The notes under the pieces: model-generated
The model's database searches: none
Told to the model about the DNA's origin: nothing
The model's input: the letters and a program-made list of their open reading frames with translations, nothing else
In this document: piece after piece, positions 33,831-43,900 of the stretch
Position numbering within the stretch: the first letter of the stretch is position 1
Layout: every line of letters begins with the position of its first letter
From: Verrucomicrobiota bacterium
GTDB lineage: Bacteria > Verrucomicrobiota > Verrucomicrobiia > Limisphaerales > UBA9464
Direction: 5' to 3'
DNA length: 64,000 bases
Assembly: GCA_017309115.1 (NCBI GenBank)
Contig: JAFLEF010000008.1
Location: 1 to 64,000 of the forward strand
Made by a program: the position numbers and the translations under genes

Positions 33831-34547
33831 ATGCTTCCCGTGATTGAGCAGCTTTTGGTGTTGCAGGACCGCGACCGCAAACGCCTCCGGCTCCAGGAGG
33901 AATTGGCGGATATTCCCCGACAGCGACAGAGGCTGCAGGAGAAAGTGGCCCAGGCGGCGGCCGCCGCGGACCAGCAGAAACAGCGGACCCGACACTTGGA
34001 AAGCGAGCGGAAGCGCCTGGAACTGGAGGTGCGAACCAAGGAAGACTTCATCCGGAAAATCGAAACTCAGCAGGGTACCACCAAGAGCAACGACGAATAC
34101 AAACGCTGCACCCACCAGATTGAGACGACCAAGGCGGAGATTTCGGGACTGGAGGATCAGGAACTGGTGCTGATGGAACAGGCGGAAGTGGCGGCCAAAG
34201 AACTGGCGGCGGCGGAGAAGGCGGCGGCCAATGATCGGACGATGGCGGAGAAGCAGATTTCGGATTTGAGCGCCCGGGAGATCAACCTGAAGGCGGATTT
34301 GGAGAAGATTTTGGTGGATTTGGACCGGTTGTCCGAAGCGGTCGATCCGACCACACTCTCGCGGTACAATCGCTTGATTGAGAAGCGGGGGGACAATGTC
34401 GTGGTCGGAGTTTCCGGCGGCATTTGTGGGGGTTGCCACATGAAGCTGACCCAGCAGGTGTTTCTTCAGGCCAAGGCGCAGCAGGAGTTGGTATACTGTC
34501 CGAACTGCACGCGAATCCTGTATTACACCCGCGACATGGATCATTGA
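33831..34547 (+). CDS. C4-type zinc-ribbon coiled-coil protein (DUF164 type)
   Basis: Cytoplasmic protein of 238 residues. ATG 33831 (MLPVIEQLLVLQDRD) is chosen over an in-frame TTG nine bases upstream. Residues about 5-180 form an almost unbroken charged coiled coil (LQDRDRKRLRLQEEL, RQRLQEKVAQAAAAADQQKQR, KRKLELEVRTKED-like segments). The C-terminus has paired CGGC and CPNC motifs in ISGG-like context, making a zinc ribbon. This is the architecture of the DUF164/zf-RING_7 family, whose chlamydial member CdsZ works with type III secretion and whose other members have been linked to RNA or ribosome functions; the function here is not settled. A single-gene unit followed by the second pseudopilin. 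Confidence 0.9.
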   Translation: MLPVIEQLLVLQDRDRKRLRLQEELADIPRQRQRLQEKVAQAAAAADQQKQRTRHLESERKRLELEVRTKEDFIRKIETQQGTTKSNDEYKRCTHQIETTKAEISGLEDQELVLMEQAEVAAKELAAAEKAAANDRTMAEKQISDLSAREINLKADLEKILVDLDRLSEAVDPTTLSRYNRLIEKRGDNVVVGVSGGICGGCHMKLTQQVFLQAKAQQELVYCPNCTRILYYTRDMDH

Positions 34548-34697
34548 TCGGCAATTCCCGGTCAGGCCGCCAACGGAAGAGGACGAGTCGGAACCGACCA
34601 ACTGAAATGGGGTATCTTGCAAATCTCGGCTTGGAAATTGGTAGGTTTTGGTCGAAGGTAGCTGTACGGGAACTCCCACACTCTTTTTAGTGCTGAT

Positions 34698-35573
34698 ATG
34701 ACAACTTCCATTGCCCCAAGCGCGAGGTTCGCGCGGTCGGCCACGGCTCGGGGAGCGCGTGGCTTTACGTTGATTGAGTTGTTGGTGGTGATCGCGATCA
34801 TCGCCATTCTCGCAGGAATGCTGCTTCCGGCGTTGGCCAAGGCGAAGCTCAAGGCCACGGGCGCGGCGTGTGCGAACAATCAAAAGCAGTTGGCGCTGGG
34901 CTGGATCATGTATTCCGGCGACTTCAACGACAACCTGGCGCCCACGGAAAAGTGGCGCAACAAGGTGGGTGTGGAGGTTCCTTTGACCGGCGGCGGCTAC
35001 TGGCAGGGACCTTCGCCGGATATTTCCGCGGGAATTTCGTTGGCCGTCGCCATGCAACGGGTGGCCAAAGGCTTCACCAACTCACCGATGTGGGACTACG
35101 TGGGAGTGCTCAACGCTTATCACTGTCCGGGCGATTTGCGGGCCAAGCGTAAGCCGGGTGCTGGATGGGCCTTCGACAGCTATTCGAAGGCCAATGGTAT
35201 GAACGGAATTCTCCAGTGGGAATCGTCACAGCCGCCGTACCTCAAGGCGACCGAAGTCGAACAGCCTTCCAACGCCTTCATTTTCATCGAGGAGTCTGAT
35301 CCCCGGAATTCCAACCTGGGAACCTGGGTGTTGAGCACGGATTCGCGGGGCTGGATCGATCCGTTCGCAATCTTCCACGGCAATTTCAGCACCTTCTCCT
35401 TCCAGGACGGCCACTACGAAGGTCACAAGTGGGTGGATCCCCGCACGATCAAGGCCGCCAAAGATTCGGCGGTTGGTATCTCCAGCTTCAACTGGGCCGG
35501 CGGCGGACCCAACAATCCCGACTTCCGTTGGGTGTGGGAAAATTACCGCCACCGTCGGTGGAAGCCGCTGTGA
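34698..35573 (+). CDS. pseudopilin-like protein with prepilin methylation motif
   Basis: Second PVC-type pseudopilin, 291 residues. The leader ([22 protein letters not shown]) ends in Gly before [10 protein letters not shown], so prepilin peptidase should cut there. The hydrophobic helix continues into [32 protein letters not shown], the conserved head region of this family. The C-terminal globular part contains [12 protein letters not shown] and [13 protein letters not shown], the DG-containing ending. It is not part of a pilus operon; lone genes of this type are abundant in Verrucomicrobia and Lentisphaerae with unknown roles. A strong rho-independent terminator follows 30 bp after the stop. 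Confidence 0.88.
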   Translation: MTTSIAPSARFARSATARGARGFTLIELLVVIAIIAILAGMLLPALAKAKLKATGAACANNQKQLALGWIMYSGDFNDNLAPTEKWRNKVGVEVPLTGGGYWQGPSPDISAGISLAVAMQRVAKGFTNSPMWDYVGVLNAYHCPGDLRAKRKPGAGWAFDSYSKANGMNGILQWESSQPPYLKATEVEQPSNAFIFIEESDPRNSNLGTWVLSTDSRGWIDPFAIFHGNFSTFSFQDGHYEGHKWVDPRTIKAAKDSAVGISSFNWAGGGPNNPDFRWVWENYRHRRWKPL

Positions 35574-35603
35574 AGCACAGCTGAGCGAAAAGTTTTCAAA
35601 GGC

Positions 35604-35634
35604 GGGCCGGTGGAGTCATCCACCGGCCCTTTTT
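35604..35634 (+). terminator. rho-independent terminator after pseudopilin gene
   Basis: An 11-bp perfect stem, GGGCCGGTGGA (35,604-35,614) with TCCACCGGCCC (35,619-35,629), a GTCA tetraloop and a TTTTT run. It directly follows the pseudopilin stop codon on the same strand. Confidence 0.92.
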
Positions 35635-35661
35635 GTTGGTCAGAACGCAGCCAGGGGGAAG

Positions 35662-36145
35662 CGGTAGGGCGACGCTTTGCGAAGCCGAGCGCGGGTGGGG
35701 TGGTGACGCGACATTCGCCGGGACGTGAACGGCTCGGTGGAACCTCGCCCTACCGGGCGGCGTAGCCGCCGACGGAAGGAGGCGCCATTCAGTCTCGTGA
35801 CGCGTTGATCGGAAAGTGACGGGTGAAGTCGACCAATCGAATCAGCGCCTCGTCCCCTCGGCAGATACGATAGGGCGACGCGCTGCGGAGCCGTGCGCGG
35901 GTGGGGTGGTGATGCGACATTCGTCGGGACGCGAACGGCTCGGTGGAACCTCGCCCCACCGGGGGGAGTAGCCGCCGACGGAAGGAGGCGCCCTTCAGTC
36001 CCGTGACGCGTTGATCGGAAAGTGACGGGTGAAGTCGACCAATCGAATCAGCGCCTCGTCCCCTAGGCGGTACGGTAGGGCGACGCGCTGCGGAGCCGTG
36101 CGCGGGTGGATCGTGAATTCCTCTCAGCTCTCAGCTCTCAGCTTT
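35662..36145. repeat. tandem ~205-bp composite palindromic repeat units
   Basis: Two and a bit copies of a composite unit. Copy 1 spans about 35,666-35,870, copy 2 about 35,871-36,074, and a truncated third copy continues to about 36,106, followed by a reverse AGCTGAG array (36,120-36,143). Each unit joins two palindromes. One has TAGGGCGACGC...GCGGAGCC paired with GGCTCGGTGGAACCTCGCCC. The other has GTAGCCGCCGACGGAAGGAG paired with CGCCTCGTCCCCTCGGCGG-like arms around a 60-base core containing ACGCGTTGATCGGAAAGTGA and GTCGACCAATCGAATCAGCG. The copies differ by scattered substitutions. The same unit recurs near 38.9 and 47.7 kb. Non-coding. Confidence 0.88.
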
Positions 36146-36155
36146 CTAGGCCGAG

Positions 36156-38792
36156 TCACGGAACAATCCGTTTCCGGGCTTCCGCGGCGCGGGCGGACCA
36201 GGCGATCTGGCTGGCGGGAAGTTCCCGGGCCAGTTGATCGTACAGCGCCGCCGCTTCGGACCAGCGCTTGCCCCGTTCCAGCAGTTCACCCGCTTGACGG
36301 CCCGCTTCCTTCACCCACCAGGGATCCAATTTGTCTCCGGGCCGAAGAAGGGTCCCGTTCACGACGTCGAGATAGGCATTTAGCGCCGCTTTCAATAGCT
36401 CGGGAGCGAGGGCGGGTTGCAGTTCGGCCAGTTTCTCGGCGACCAATCCCAAACCGACCGAGGCCTTGCAGCGGGCGGCGAGGTCGGCCCGCGGCGACTG
36501 CAACACCCGGCGGTAGAGTTCGTCGGCCTTGGCGTAGCTGTTGGTCGACCGCGTGGCCATCTGCAGATGGCAGTCCGCCATTTTTCCCAGGGCCGCCACC
36601 GAGACCAACGAGTTGGTGAACTGGGCGGCCGCGGTAAAGGCTTCGAGGGCTTTCCGATAGTTGTCGAGGGGGGGAGCCTCGGCGGTGGGCGGTTGTTCCA
36701 GTTGGGTTTCTCCGAGGGCGAAGAGGGCGGACGGAACCAAGTTGGTGGGGGTGCTGCGGTCGTTCAGAATCTCTACCAACTGTTCCTGGGCATCGCTGAA
36801 ACTCTGCCGGCGACGGGCCGATTCAGCGGCCTTTAGCCGGGCCTGATGCCATAGGGGATTGCCTCGCCAGGCGGTGTTGGTGAGGACATTGACGCAGGCT
36901 TGGGCGGAACGGAGGTAATCTCCCTCGGAAAAGTAATAATCGGCCAGCCAGAGCGAAGCGGTTTGGGAAATAGGATTGGTCGGGAACCTGACCGAGAGGG
37001 CGGCAAACTGGTTGACGGCATTGGTCAGAAGTCCGGCCTGAACCGCGGCCCAGGCCCGGTCGAATTCCGCCTTGGGAAGCAGGGCGTGGTTGGTGTGGCG
37101 ATTGACCCACGCGTCAAGGGTGGCCAAGGCATTGGTCCATTGGCGCGAACGCAATTCGATGGTCGCGAGCCCCAGTTCGGCGTCGGGCGCCAGACTGCCG
37201 GCGGGATAGAGAGCTAGGAAGCGATCCAGAAGCGCCTTGCCCCGGGTGGGATCGCCCAGGGCCTGGGCCACCACCAAGGTGATATTGCCGGCTTCGGATT
37301 CCGCCGGCTTCCGAGTCAGGAGTTGCTCGACCGCGGTCGCGGATTCGAGGGGCTTTCCGGCGGCCACACCGGCTTGGGCGGCCTGCAGCAGGGCCGGAGT
37401 AACGAGGGTCGTATCGACCGTCGCGTTATTGGTGTACTCCCGAATCACCCACCAGAAATTGGTTAGCGCCGCGGCGGGTTGGCCCAGTCGCAGCTGACTG
37501 TCAGCCCACTTGAACCGGGCTGTGGCTTGTTCTGGTCCGGGTGGCAGCAAAGCGGCGGCGGCGGCGAAATTCGTTTCGGCTTCCCGGATCCGCTCCACTT
37601 GATTGGCCAAAACGCCCTCCTGCCAGAGCGACCAGCCAAGTCCCAAGCGCAGCGGGCCGGCAATCTCCGCCGGGGGGGAATTGGTCAGACCGTCGCCAAA
37701 TTGGGCCGATGCCAAGGGCAGCAGGGCGAGCAGTTCCGGAGTGGGATTGGTGGCGCCCCCGCCCGCGAGGAACTGACGGAACAAGGTCTGGCCCAATTGC
37801 AGCCGCAACCGGGCGGCTTGGGAGTCGGCCGGCTGGCTGTTTAGAAAACTCTGCAGACGCTCCCGGGCAGTGGCCCAGTCTCCGCGGGAAAGGGCGGAAT
37901 CAGCCAGTTCCAGAACGGCCTCGCGCTGGCGATCCAGCGGAACCCCGGCCGCCAGATTACGCCCAAACGCGGCTTCGGCGGCCTCTTTCTTCCCGGCCCG
38001 GCGCCACAGCCGGCCAGCGAGGGCGGACGCTTCCGCGCGGTGTTCGATGGGCGAATCCTGACCCAGGCTGCGGCTCCATTCCTCGGCGGCTTGGGCAGCC
38101 GCTTCGAGTTGTCCTGCCGCTTCCTGAACCCCAGCCAGCATCTGCCAACGCGCAGCCTTTTCCGACGGGGTGGTGGCCAGGGGATCCGCCTGAGTCAGCG
38201 CCGCGATGGCATCAGCCCAGCGTTGGGCGGCGCGTAACGCTTCGGCTTTGACCAGCAATCCGCCGAATAGGGTGGCCGGATGGGTTCCTTGAGCGAGTTG
38301 TTGGGCGAAGGGGCCTTCCGGGGCCTCCAAGACCGCCAAGGCAGCCGCTCCGTTTCCCAATTTCAAATGGGCTTGGGCTTCGCGAATGGCAGCGACTCCC
38401 GCCCGGCCGCCGGCGGGATACGTCTTGGCATAGTCCGCAAACGCGGCGGCGGCGGCGGCGTACTCCGCCTTGGACAGGGCCAGTTCTGCGGCCGCGAACT
38501 GACGTCGCTGGAGGGCCTCCAGCTTGAAGGTCGACTGGGGGAACTTGGTTCCGAACTCCTCCAGGCTGCGAACAGCCCGTTCCCATTGCCCCAGTTCAAA
38601 GTCCCTGATGGCGGCGTCGAAGGCCAGTTGCTCCGCGGGTTCCGCGGCCTGGAGGGTCAGTATTCCGATAGCCAAAACCGCCCCCCAGAAGACCCGCACC
38701 CAAGCCCATCCGTTCCCGCGCCAACAACGCGAAGCGGGTGATGAAACCGGTGAATGGTGGCCTCCAGACATAACTGACTGACGGGACAGCAT
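36156..38792 (-). CDS. large secreted tetratricopeptide-repeat protein
   Basis: TPR protein of 878 residues. The N-terminus is long before the hydrophobic export segment (VRVFWGAVLAIGILTLQAAEP, about 32-52), so the true start may be the GTG at 38699 or the ATG at 38771 rather than the ATG at 38792. The rest is a continuous helical solenoid with TPR-like pairs (AAIRDFELGQWERAVRSLEEFGTKFPQS, KAEYAAAAAAFADYAKTYPAGG, ALEAFTAAAQFTNSLVSVAALGKMADC). The first repeats resemble YbgF/BamD-type TPRs. Interaction scaffold in the periplasm is likely; no catalytic domain is seen. It stands alone, flanked by repeat clusters on both sides. Confidence 0.85.
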   Translation of the reverse strand: MLSRQSVMSGGHHSPVSSPASRCWRGNGWAWVRVFWGAVLAIGILTLQAAEPAEQLAFDAAIRDFELGQWERAVRSLEEFGTKFPQSTFKLEALQRRQFAAAELALSKAEYAAAAAAFADYAKTYPAGGRAGVAAIREAQAHLKLGNGAAALAVLEAPEGPFAQQLAQGTHPATLFGGLLVKAEALRAAQRWADAIAALTQADPLATTPSEKAARWQMLAGVQEAAGQLEAAAQAAEEWSRSLGQDSPIEHRAEASALAGRLWRRAGKKEAAEAAFGRNLAAGVPLDRQREAVLELADSALSRGDWATARERLQSFLNSQPADSQAARLRLQLGQTLFRQFLAGGGATNPTPELLALLPLASAQFGDGLTNSPPAEIAGPLRLGLGWSLWQEGVLANQVERIREAETNFAAAAALLPPGPEQATARFKWADSQLRLGQPAAALTNFWWVIREYTNNATVDTTLVTPALLQAAQAGVAAGKPLESATAVEQLLTRKPAESEAGNITLVVAQALGDPTRGKALLDRFLALYPAGSLAPDAELGLATIELRSRQWTNALATLDAWVNRHTNHALLPKAEFDRAWAAVQAGLLTNAVNQFAALSVRFPTNPISQTASLWLADYYFSEGDYLRSAQACVNVLTNTAWRGNPLWHQARLKAAESARRRQSFSDAQEQLVEILNDRSTPTNLVPSALFALGETQLEQPPTAEAPPLDNYRKALEAFTAAAQFTNSLVSVAALGKMADCHLQMATRSTNSYAKADELYRRVLQSPRADLAARCKASVGLGLVAEKLAELQPALAPELLKAALNAYLDVVNGTLLRPGDKLDPWWVKEAGRQAGELLERGKRWSEAAALYDQLARELPASQIAWSARAAEARKRIVP

Positions 38793-38829
38793 TCACCGTG
38801 GGACTTTCGGGTGCGAGCCAGAACACGGG

Positions 38830-39169
38830 TCGCCGCTAGCCGAGGGGACGAGGCGCTGATTCGATTGGTCGACTTCACGCGTGACCAGTCCACCCACGGA
38901 CGGCTCCGCGGAGCGTCGCCCCACCGTAGCTGAGGGGACGAGGCGCTGATTCGATTGGTCGACTTCACGCATCGCTTTCCGATCAACGCGTCATGAAACT
39001 GAAGGGCGCCTCCTTCCGTCGGCGGCTACGCCGTCCGGTGGGGCGAGGTTCCACCGAGCCGTTCGCGACCCGGCGAATGACGCGTGACCAGTCCACCCAC
39101 GGACGGCTCCGCGGAGCGTCGCCCCACCAGAATCTCTCTTCCGACCTCTCAGCTCTCAGCTCTCAGCTC
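38830..39169. repeat. composite palindromic repeats in inverted orientation
   Basis: Same repeat families as at 35.7 kb but in the opposite orientation. A GAGGGGACGAGGCGCTGATT segment occurs twice (38,842-38,868 and 38,932-38,958), then CCGATCAACGCGTCATGAAA and CCTTCCGTCGGCGGCTACG complete the second palindrome. GGCTCCGCGGAGCGTCGCCC half-palindromes lie at about 38,902 and 39,105, and a CTCTCAGCT heptad array at 39,146-39,169. Non-coding; it precedes the MFS exporter gene. Confidence 0.85.
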
Positions 39170-39239
39170 AACTTTCCCCAGGTTCCACTGAGGGATTGGG
39201 TTGGGACCGGGATTGGCGCAGGATCACCGAAACACGCCG

Positions 39240-40718
39240 ATGAAGATTCCTGCTTCCACTCCGCTGGTGCCGGGAGAACCAGCGCCTTGGCCGGCGGTGG
39301 CACGGCGGGCCGATTACGTGTGGTGGGTGGTCGGGACGGTTTGCATCGGGGCGTTCATGGGGCAGGTGGACGCGAGCATCGCGCAACTGATCCTCCCCAG
39401 CTTGGAACGTGACTTTCAGGCGTCCCTGGGGTCGGTCGCCTGGGTGGCGGTGGGATATCTGCTGGTGATGGCGGCGATGCTGCCGGTGTTCGGGCGCTGG
39501 GCGGATTTGGCGGGTCGGAAGCGGCTGTACTGCGGCGGATTTCTCGTGTTCGTGCTGGGATCGGCCGGCTGCGGTTGGGCGCCGGATTTGTCGGCACTGA
39601 TCGCCGCGCGGTTGGTACAGGCCTTGGGGGGCGCTCTTTTGTCGGCCAACAGCGTGGCCTTGATCGTGGCGGCGGCCGGACCGCTGCGGCGGGGACGGGC
39701 GCTGGGAATTCAATCGGCGGCGCAGGCCCTCGGACTTTGTGTGGGGCCGGTGTTGGGAGGATTTCTAATCGACACGCTGGGCTGGCGGTGGGTGTTTTGG
39801 ATCAACGTTCCCGTGGGTGCGCTGGGAATTTTCGCGGGGTGGATCATTCTCCCCCAAACGCCTCAGGGCCCCCGAGTACCCTTCGATTGGGCCGGGACTT
39901 TTTGGCTGGTTCCGGGCTTGGCGGCGCTTTTGTTGGCAGTCAACGAAGGGGGACGGAAGGGATTCGATTCGCCGTGGCTCTGGGTTCCGGCGGCGTTGGC
40001 GGTGACCTTCCTGACGGCATTTGTGCGTCAGGAACGCCGCACGCAGTATCCGCTGCTGAACCTCTCCCTCGCTCGGAATCCGATCTTTGCAGCGGGCTGC
40101 GTGGCCGGGCTGATTTCCTACGCGATTCTGTTTGGCGCGTTCCTGCTGCTGCCGTTTCTGTTCAGCCGAGTGTATCACCTTCCGGCCTGGGAATCCGGGT
40201 TGCGCTTGGCCGTGATTCCGGTGGCGCTGGCTCTGGGCGCACCCGTGGGCGGGGCCTGGTCGGATCGGCGCGGAAGCCGGGGTCCAACTCTGACCGGCAT
40301 GGTGGGCTTGGGGCTGGGACTGGTCGTGCTCGCGTTGAGTTTGAACGGTTCGCCCGAAGACTTGCCCTGGGCGATGGCCGGACTGGTGTTGTTGGGGGCG
40401 GGACAGGGGTTCTTCATTGCACCCAACAACAGTTCCGTGTTGAGCGCGGCAGGTCCCAGTGAAACCGGCGAGGCGGGAGGACTGGTCAACTTGATGCGGT
40501 CCCTCGGGATGAGTCTGGGGGTTTCGCTGGCGGCGGTGTTTCTCGGATCCCACGTGGCGTCGGCGGTCGGAACGCCTGCCTCGGAGCATTGGATTGCCGG
40601 TTCGCGTCATGCGTGCTGGGTTCTGGCGGGTCTGGCGCTGGCGGGTTGGGGTTTGTCCTGGGTTCGGGCGGGGGACCCGGTAAGGGGTAAGGACGGCGCA
40701 GAGCGAAGTGGCGGGTAG
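39240..40718 (+). CDS. DHA2-family MFS exporter (EmrB/QacA type)
   Basis: Drug:H+ antiporter-2-like carrier, 492 residues from ATG 39240 (MKIPASTPLVPGEP). About 14 hydrophobic helices are visible, the hallmark of the DHA2 branch. TM1 carries FMGQVDASIAQLILPSLERDF (the conserved D in VDASI). Motif A appears as GRWADLAGRKRLY and motif C-like in TM5 as GLCVGPVLGGFLIDTLGWRWVFWINVPVG, which is very typical of EmrB proteins. No membrane-fusion partner (EmrA/HlyD) gene is adjacent, so it may act alone at the inner membrane. Substrate unknown. Confidence 0.9.
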   Translation: MKIPASTPLVPGEPAPWPAVARRADYVWWVVGTVCIGAFMGQVDASIAQLILPSLERDFQASLGSVAWVAVGYLLVMAAMLPVFGRWADLAGRKRLYCGGFLVFVLGSAGCGWAPDLSALIAARLVQALGGALLSANSVALIVAAAGPLRRGRALGIQSAAQALGLCVGPVLGGFLIDTLGWRWVFWINVPVGALGIFAGWIILPQTPQGPRVPFDWAGTFWLVPGLAALLLAVNEGGRKGFDSPWLWVPAALAVTFLTAFVRQERRTQYPLLNLSLARNPIFAAGCVAGLISYAILFGAFLLLPFLFSRVYHLPAWESGLRLAVIPVALALGAPVGGAWSDRRGSRGPTLTGMVGLGLGLVVLALSLNGSPEDLPWAMAGLVLLGAGQGFFIAPNNSSVLSAAGPSETGEAGGLVNLMRSLGMSLGVSLAAVFLGSHVASAVGTPASEHWIAGSRHACWVLAGLALAGWGLSWVRAGDPVRGKDGAERSGG

Positions 40719-40902
40719 GGAGTCCACGTGTGGACGGCTCGGCGGAGCTTCGCCCCGCCGCCGGAATTGAGAGCTGAAGGGTAAAGCGGAAGGCGATGTG
40801 ACTTGGTAAATCCTGGCCCCACCAGGGTCGGCGGATGAGCGAACAGGCCAGCCCGGGTTAATTCGTGCTGGAAAATTGCCGAATCTCCGTCAGGGAACGG
40901 CC
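40719..40902. other. intergenic region with repeat remnants
   Basis: Short gap before the sensor kinase. It holds a half-palindrome (GTGGACGGCTCGGCGGAGCT near 40,730) and single degenerate AGCTGA/GGTAAAGCGG units at about 40,770-40,790. AGGGA sits six bases before the GTG at 40,903 and decides that start. Confidence 0.5.
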
Positions 40903-43900
40903 GTGCAATTCTCACGCGTGACCGACTTCCAGGGCAAAGGGCGCCTGGGGTTCGATTCGTCAGCGCCTTGGTGCCGGGGTTGGCTGGCCTTGTTGCTGGG
41001 GTTGGGATGGGTTTGCATGGCCTGGGGGCAGGATCTGCTGGGGCCTCGCGCGTGGTTGGTCCGAACCTGGGAAACCGAGCACGGATTGCCGGAGAATTCC
41101 GCCAACGCGGTGGTTCAGACGTCCGATGGGTATTTGTGGTTCGCCACGTTCGCCGGAGTGGTGCGGTTTGATGGCGCCACCTTCACAATTTTCAACCCCG
41201 CCACGACGCCGGAGTTGCCCAGTGACGGTGTGGTCAATCTTCATCTCGATCAGCGCGGACGCCTGTGGATCAGCACCCTCAAGGGGCTGGTCTGGCTGGA
41301 GAATGGGACGTGGCAGCGGGTGGTCTTGCCGCCGGAGGTTCTGGGAGAAATGGCGGCGGTGGTGCGCACGTTTTCGGAACGCGCCAACGGCGAGTTGCTC
41401 CTGACCATGTTTGGCGGGCCCATCCTGGAATACACTGCGGCGGGATTTCGGGTTCTACCTCCGGTTTCGGAGGACGCCCGTCGGGGTTCTCTGGGCGTGG
41501 TCGATCGGGACGGGCGCTGGTGGGTGACCCAGGACACTCGTTTGTTTCGATGGGAGGGGCAGGGGTGGGAACGGGTGGAGATCCCGGAATCGAGCGCGGG
41601 GAAGGCGACCGAGGAAATGAGCTGTGGTCCGGCCCACGGGGGCGGATTCTGGTTGGTGCGCGGGCGGGAACTGACCCGCTGGCAGGAGGGGCAGTTGAGG
41701 GAAACCCGGACGCTCCCCGAGCACCCCGGGGGATTCTGGTCCTTGTCGGAGGATCGGAATCGGCACGTCTGGATTTGCACCTACGAGCAGGGCGTTTGTG
41801 AGGTGGCTCCGGACGGACGGATGTATCGGTGGACCACCCCGGAGTTGTCCTATCGGGGAGTTCGCACGGCTTTTCAGGATCGGGAGGACAACGTGTGGAT
41901 CGGAACCAGTGGCGGTGGACTCGCCCGACTGAAGCCGCGGCGGTTTGTGTCGTGGGGAGAAGCGGAAGGGTTGACCCAGCGGGTGGTGAAGTCGGTCGAC
42001 ACCGATTCTGTGGGACGGGTGTGGATTGGGACCTATGGCAAAGGAGTTTTCCGAATCGAACCGGATGGGAAGTTGGAGTCGGTGGAATGGCCCTACCGGG
42101 CGCGATCGATGTACGTGCAAAGTGTGTTCGCCGACCACCGGGACCGGGTATGGATTGGGACCTTTCAACAGGGCTTGTGGGTCTGGGAGAAGGGAGAGTA
42201 TCGGGAGGAGGAGGATCCCATTCTGAAGGGCGGAAATTTTATTGCGATGTTCGAGGATTCCCGTCGCCGGCTGTGGATTTCGGACGGCATTGGCGTGGTG
42301 CTGCGGGAGAATGATCGGTACCGGCGGTTGCGAACCGAGGAGGGCTTGCCTTCCGCCGGGGTGTGGGGCTTTACCGAGGATCGCGACGGGGCCATTTGGC
42401 TAACGAATCTGAACGGGGTGTATCGGTGGACGGGGGAGCGATTCGAGGAGCAGTTCTTTGGTCAGGAGAAATCGTTCGGTCAGATTTCCTGTTTGCTGGC
42501 CGATGCTGACGGGTCGCTTTGGTTGGGTTCCCTGAATGAAGGGTTGATGCGCTGGCGTGGTGGCACGTTGGAGCGGTTTGATGCCAAGGTGGGATTTCCC
42601 TCGGAGGGGGTTAACGCGATTCTGGAGGATGGTCAGGGTGGGTTCTGGCTGCCCAGCAACCGAGGCATTACCCGCGTGGAGCGGTCCTCCCTGGAGGCGG
42701 TAGCGGAAGGACGCAGTCCCCGATTGGTGGCCCAGTTGCTGACCCAAAGTGACGGACTGCCCAGCATTGAGTGCGCTCGGAATCGGCAGCCGATCTGTGC
42801 CCAGGATCCCGCCGGCCGGCTTTGGTTCGCCACCCTGAAGGGAGTTGCCCAGGCCGATCCCGCCCGGTTCCGGCCGAACACACTCTCGCCACCGACGCAT
42901 ATTGAGCGTCTGATCTACGAATTGACGCCGGCGTCCGACACGCCGATCCGGCCCGCGGCGGACCCCAATCAGGTGGTGCTTCGTCCGCCTTTTCCTCCGG
43001 TGATTCAATTACCCCGGGGCAGTCGGCGGGTGGAGATTCATTACGCTGCGCCCAGCCTGGTGGCGCCGGAGAAGGTTCAGTTCGAGGTGAACCTGGATGG
43101 TTCCGAATTCTGGGGCAATCTGGGGGCCCGGCGGGTGGCCTACTTTGAAAGTCTGGGTCCGGGCCAACATGTGTTCCGAGTTCGGGCGTCGAACAATGAT
43201 GGCTGGTGGAATCTCGAAGAGACCGAGCTGACCTTTGAGGTCCTTCCCCAATTCTGGCAGACGGGCTGGTTTCAGGGACTGGTCGTTTCCGCCGTGGTGT
43301 TCGAGGCGGGACTGTTGGCAGGCCTGGTTCTCTTGCAGCGACATCGGCGCCGGGTGGAGACAGAATTGCAGCAGCGCCGGGTGGAACTGGCTCACGTGTC
43401 CCGGTTGGTCACCGTGGGAGAATTGACGGCCTCGCTCGCCCACGAGTTGAACCATCCGCAAAGCGCTATTCTGAGCAATGCCCAGGCCGGGGAACTCTTC
43501 CTGAAGGCGAATCCACCCGCGTTGGAGGAAGTGCGCCGAATTCTGTCGGACATCGTCCGGGACAACCGCCGAGCCAACGAAATCATCCTGCGTTTGCGGG
43601 CGTTTCTGAAGAAGCGGGAGCTGGAGTTTGAAGCCATCGAACTCAATCCGCTCGTTCGGGAAATCATTCCCTTGGTCGAGTCGGAACTGACTTCCCGCAA
43701 GGTGGCACTCACCCTGGACTTGGGGGCGAATCTGCCCTTGGTCCGGGGTGACCGCATCCATTTGCAACAGGTCCTGCTGAATCTGCTCCTCAACGCGCTG
43801 GATGCCCTGGCGACGGTCGAAGGTCGTTCGCGAACCCTGGTGGTGCGGACTGATGCCCTGGATTCCCGGACCGTGGAGGTCGCGGTTGAGGACTCCGGGG

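Noticed and set aside
33765..35057. Minus-strand frame of 430 residues
   Set aside because: Spans the antisense of two plus-strand genes, so it cannot be one real gene.
35662..36110. Possible CRISPR array
   Set aside because: Units are long, palindromic and directly abutting; there are no short identical repeats with unique spacers and no cas genes.
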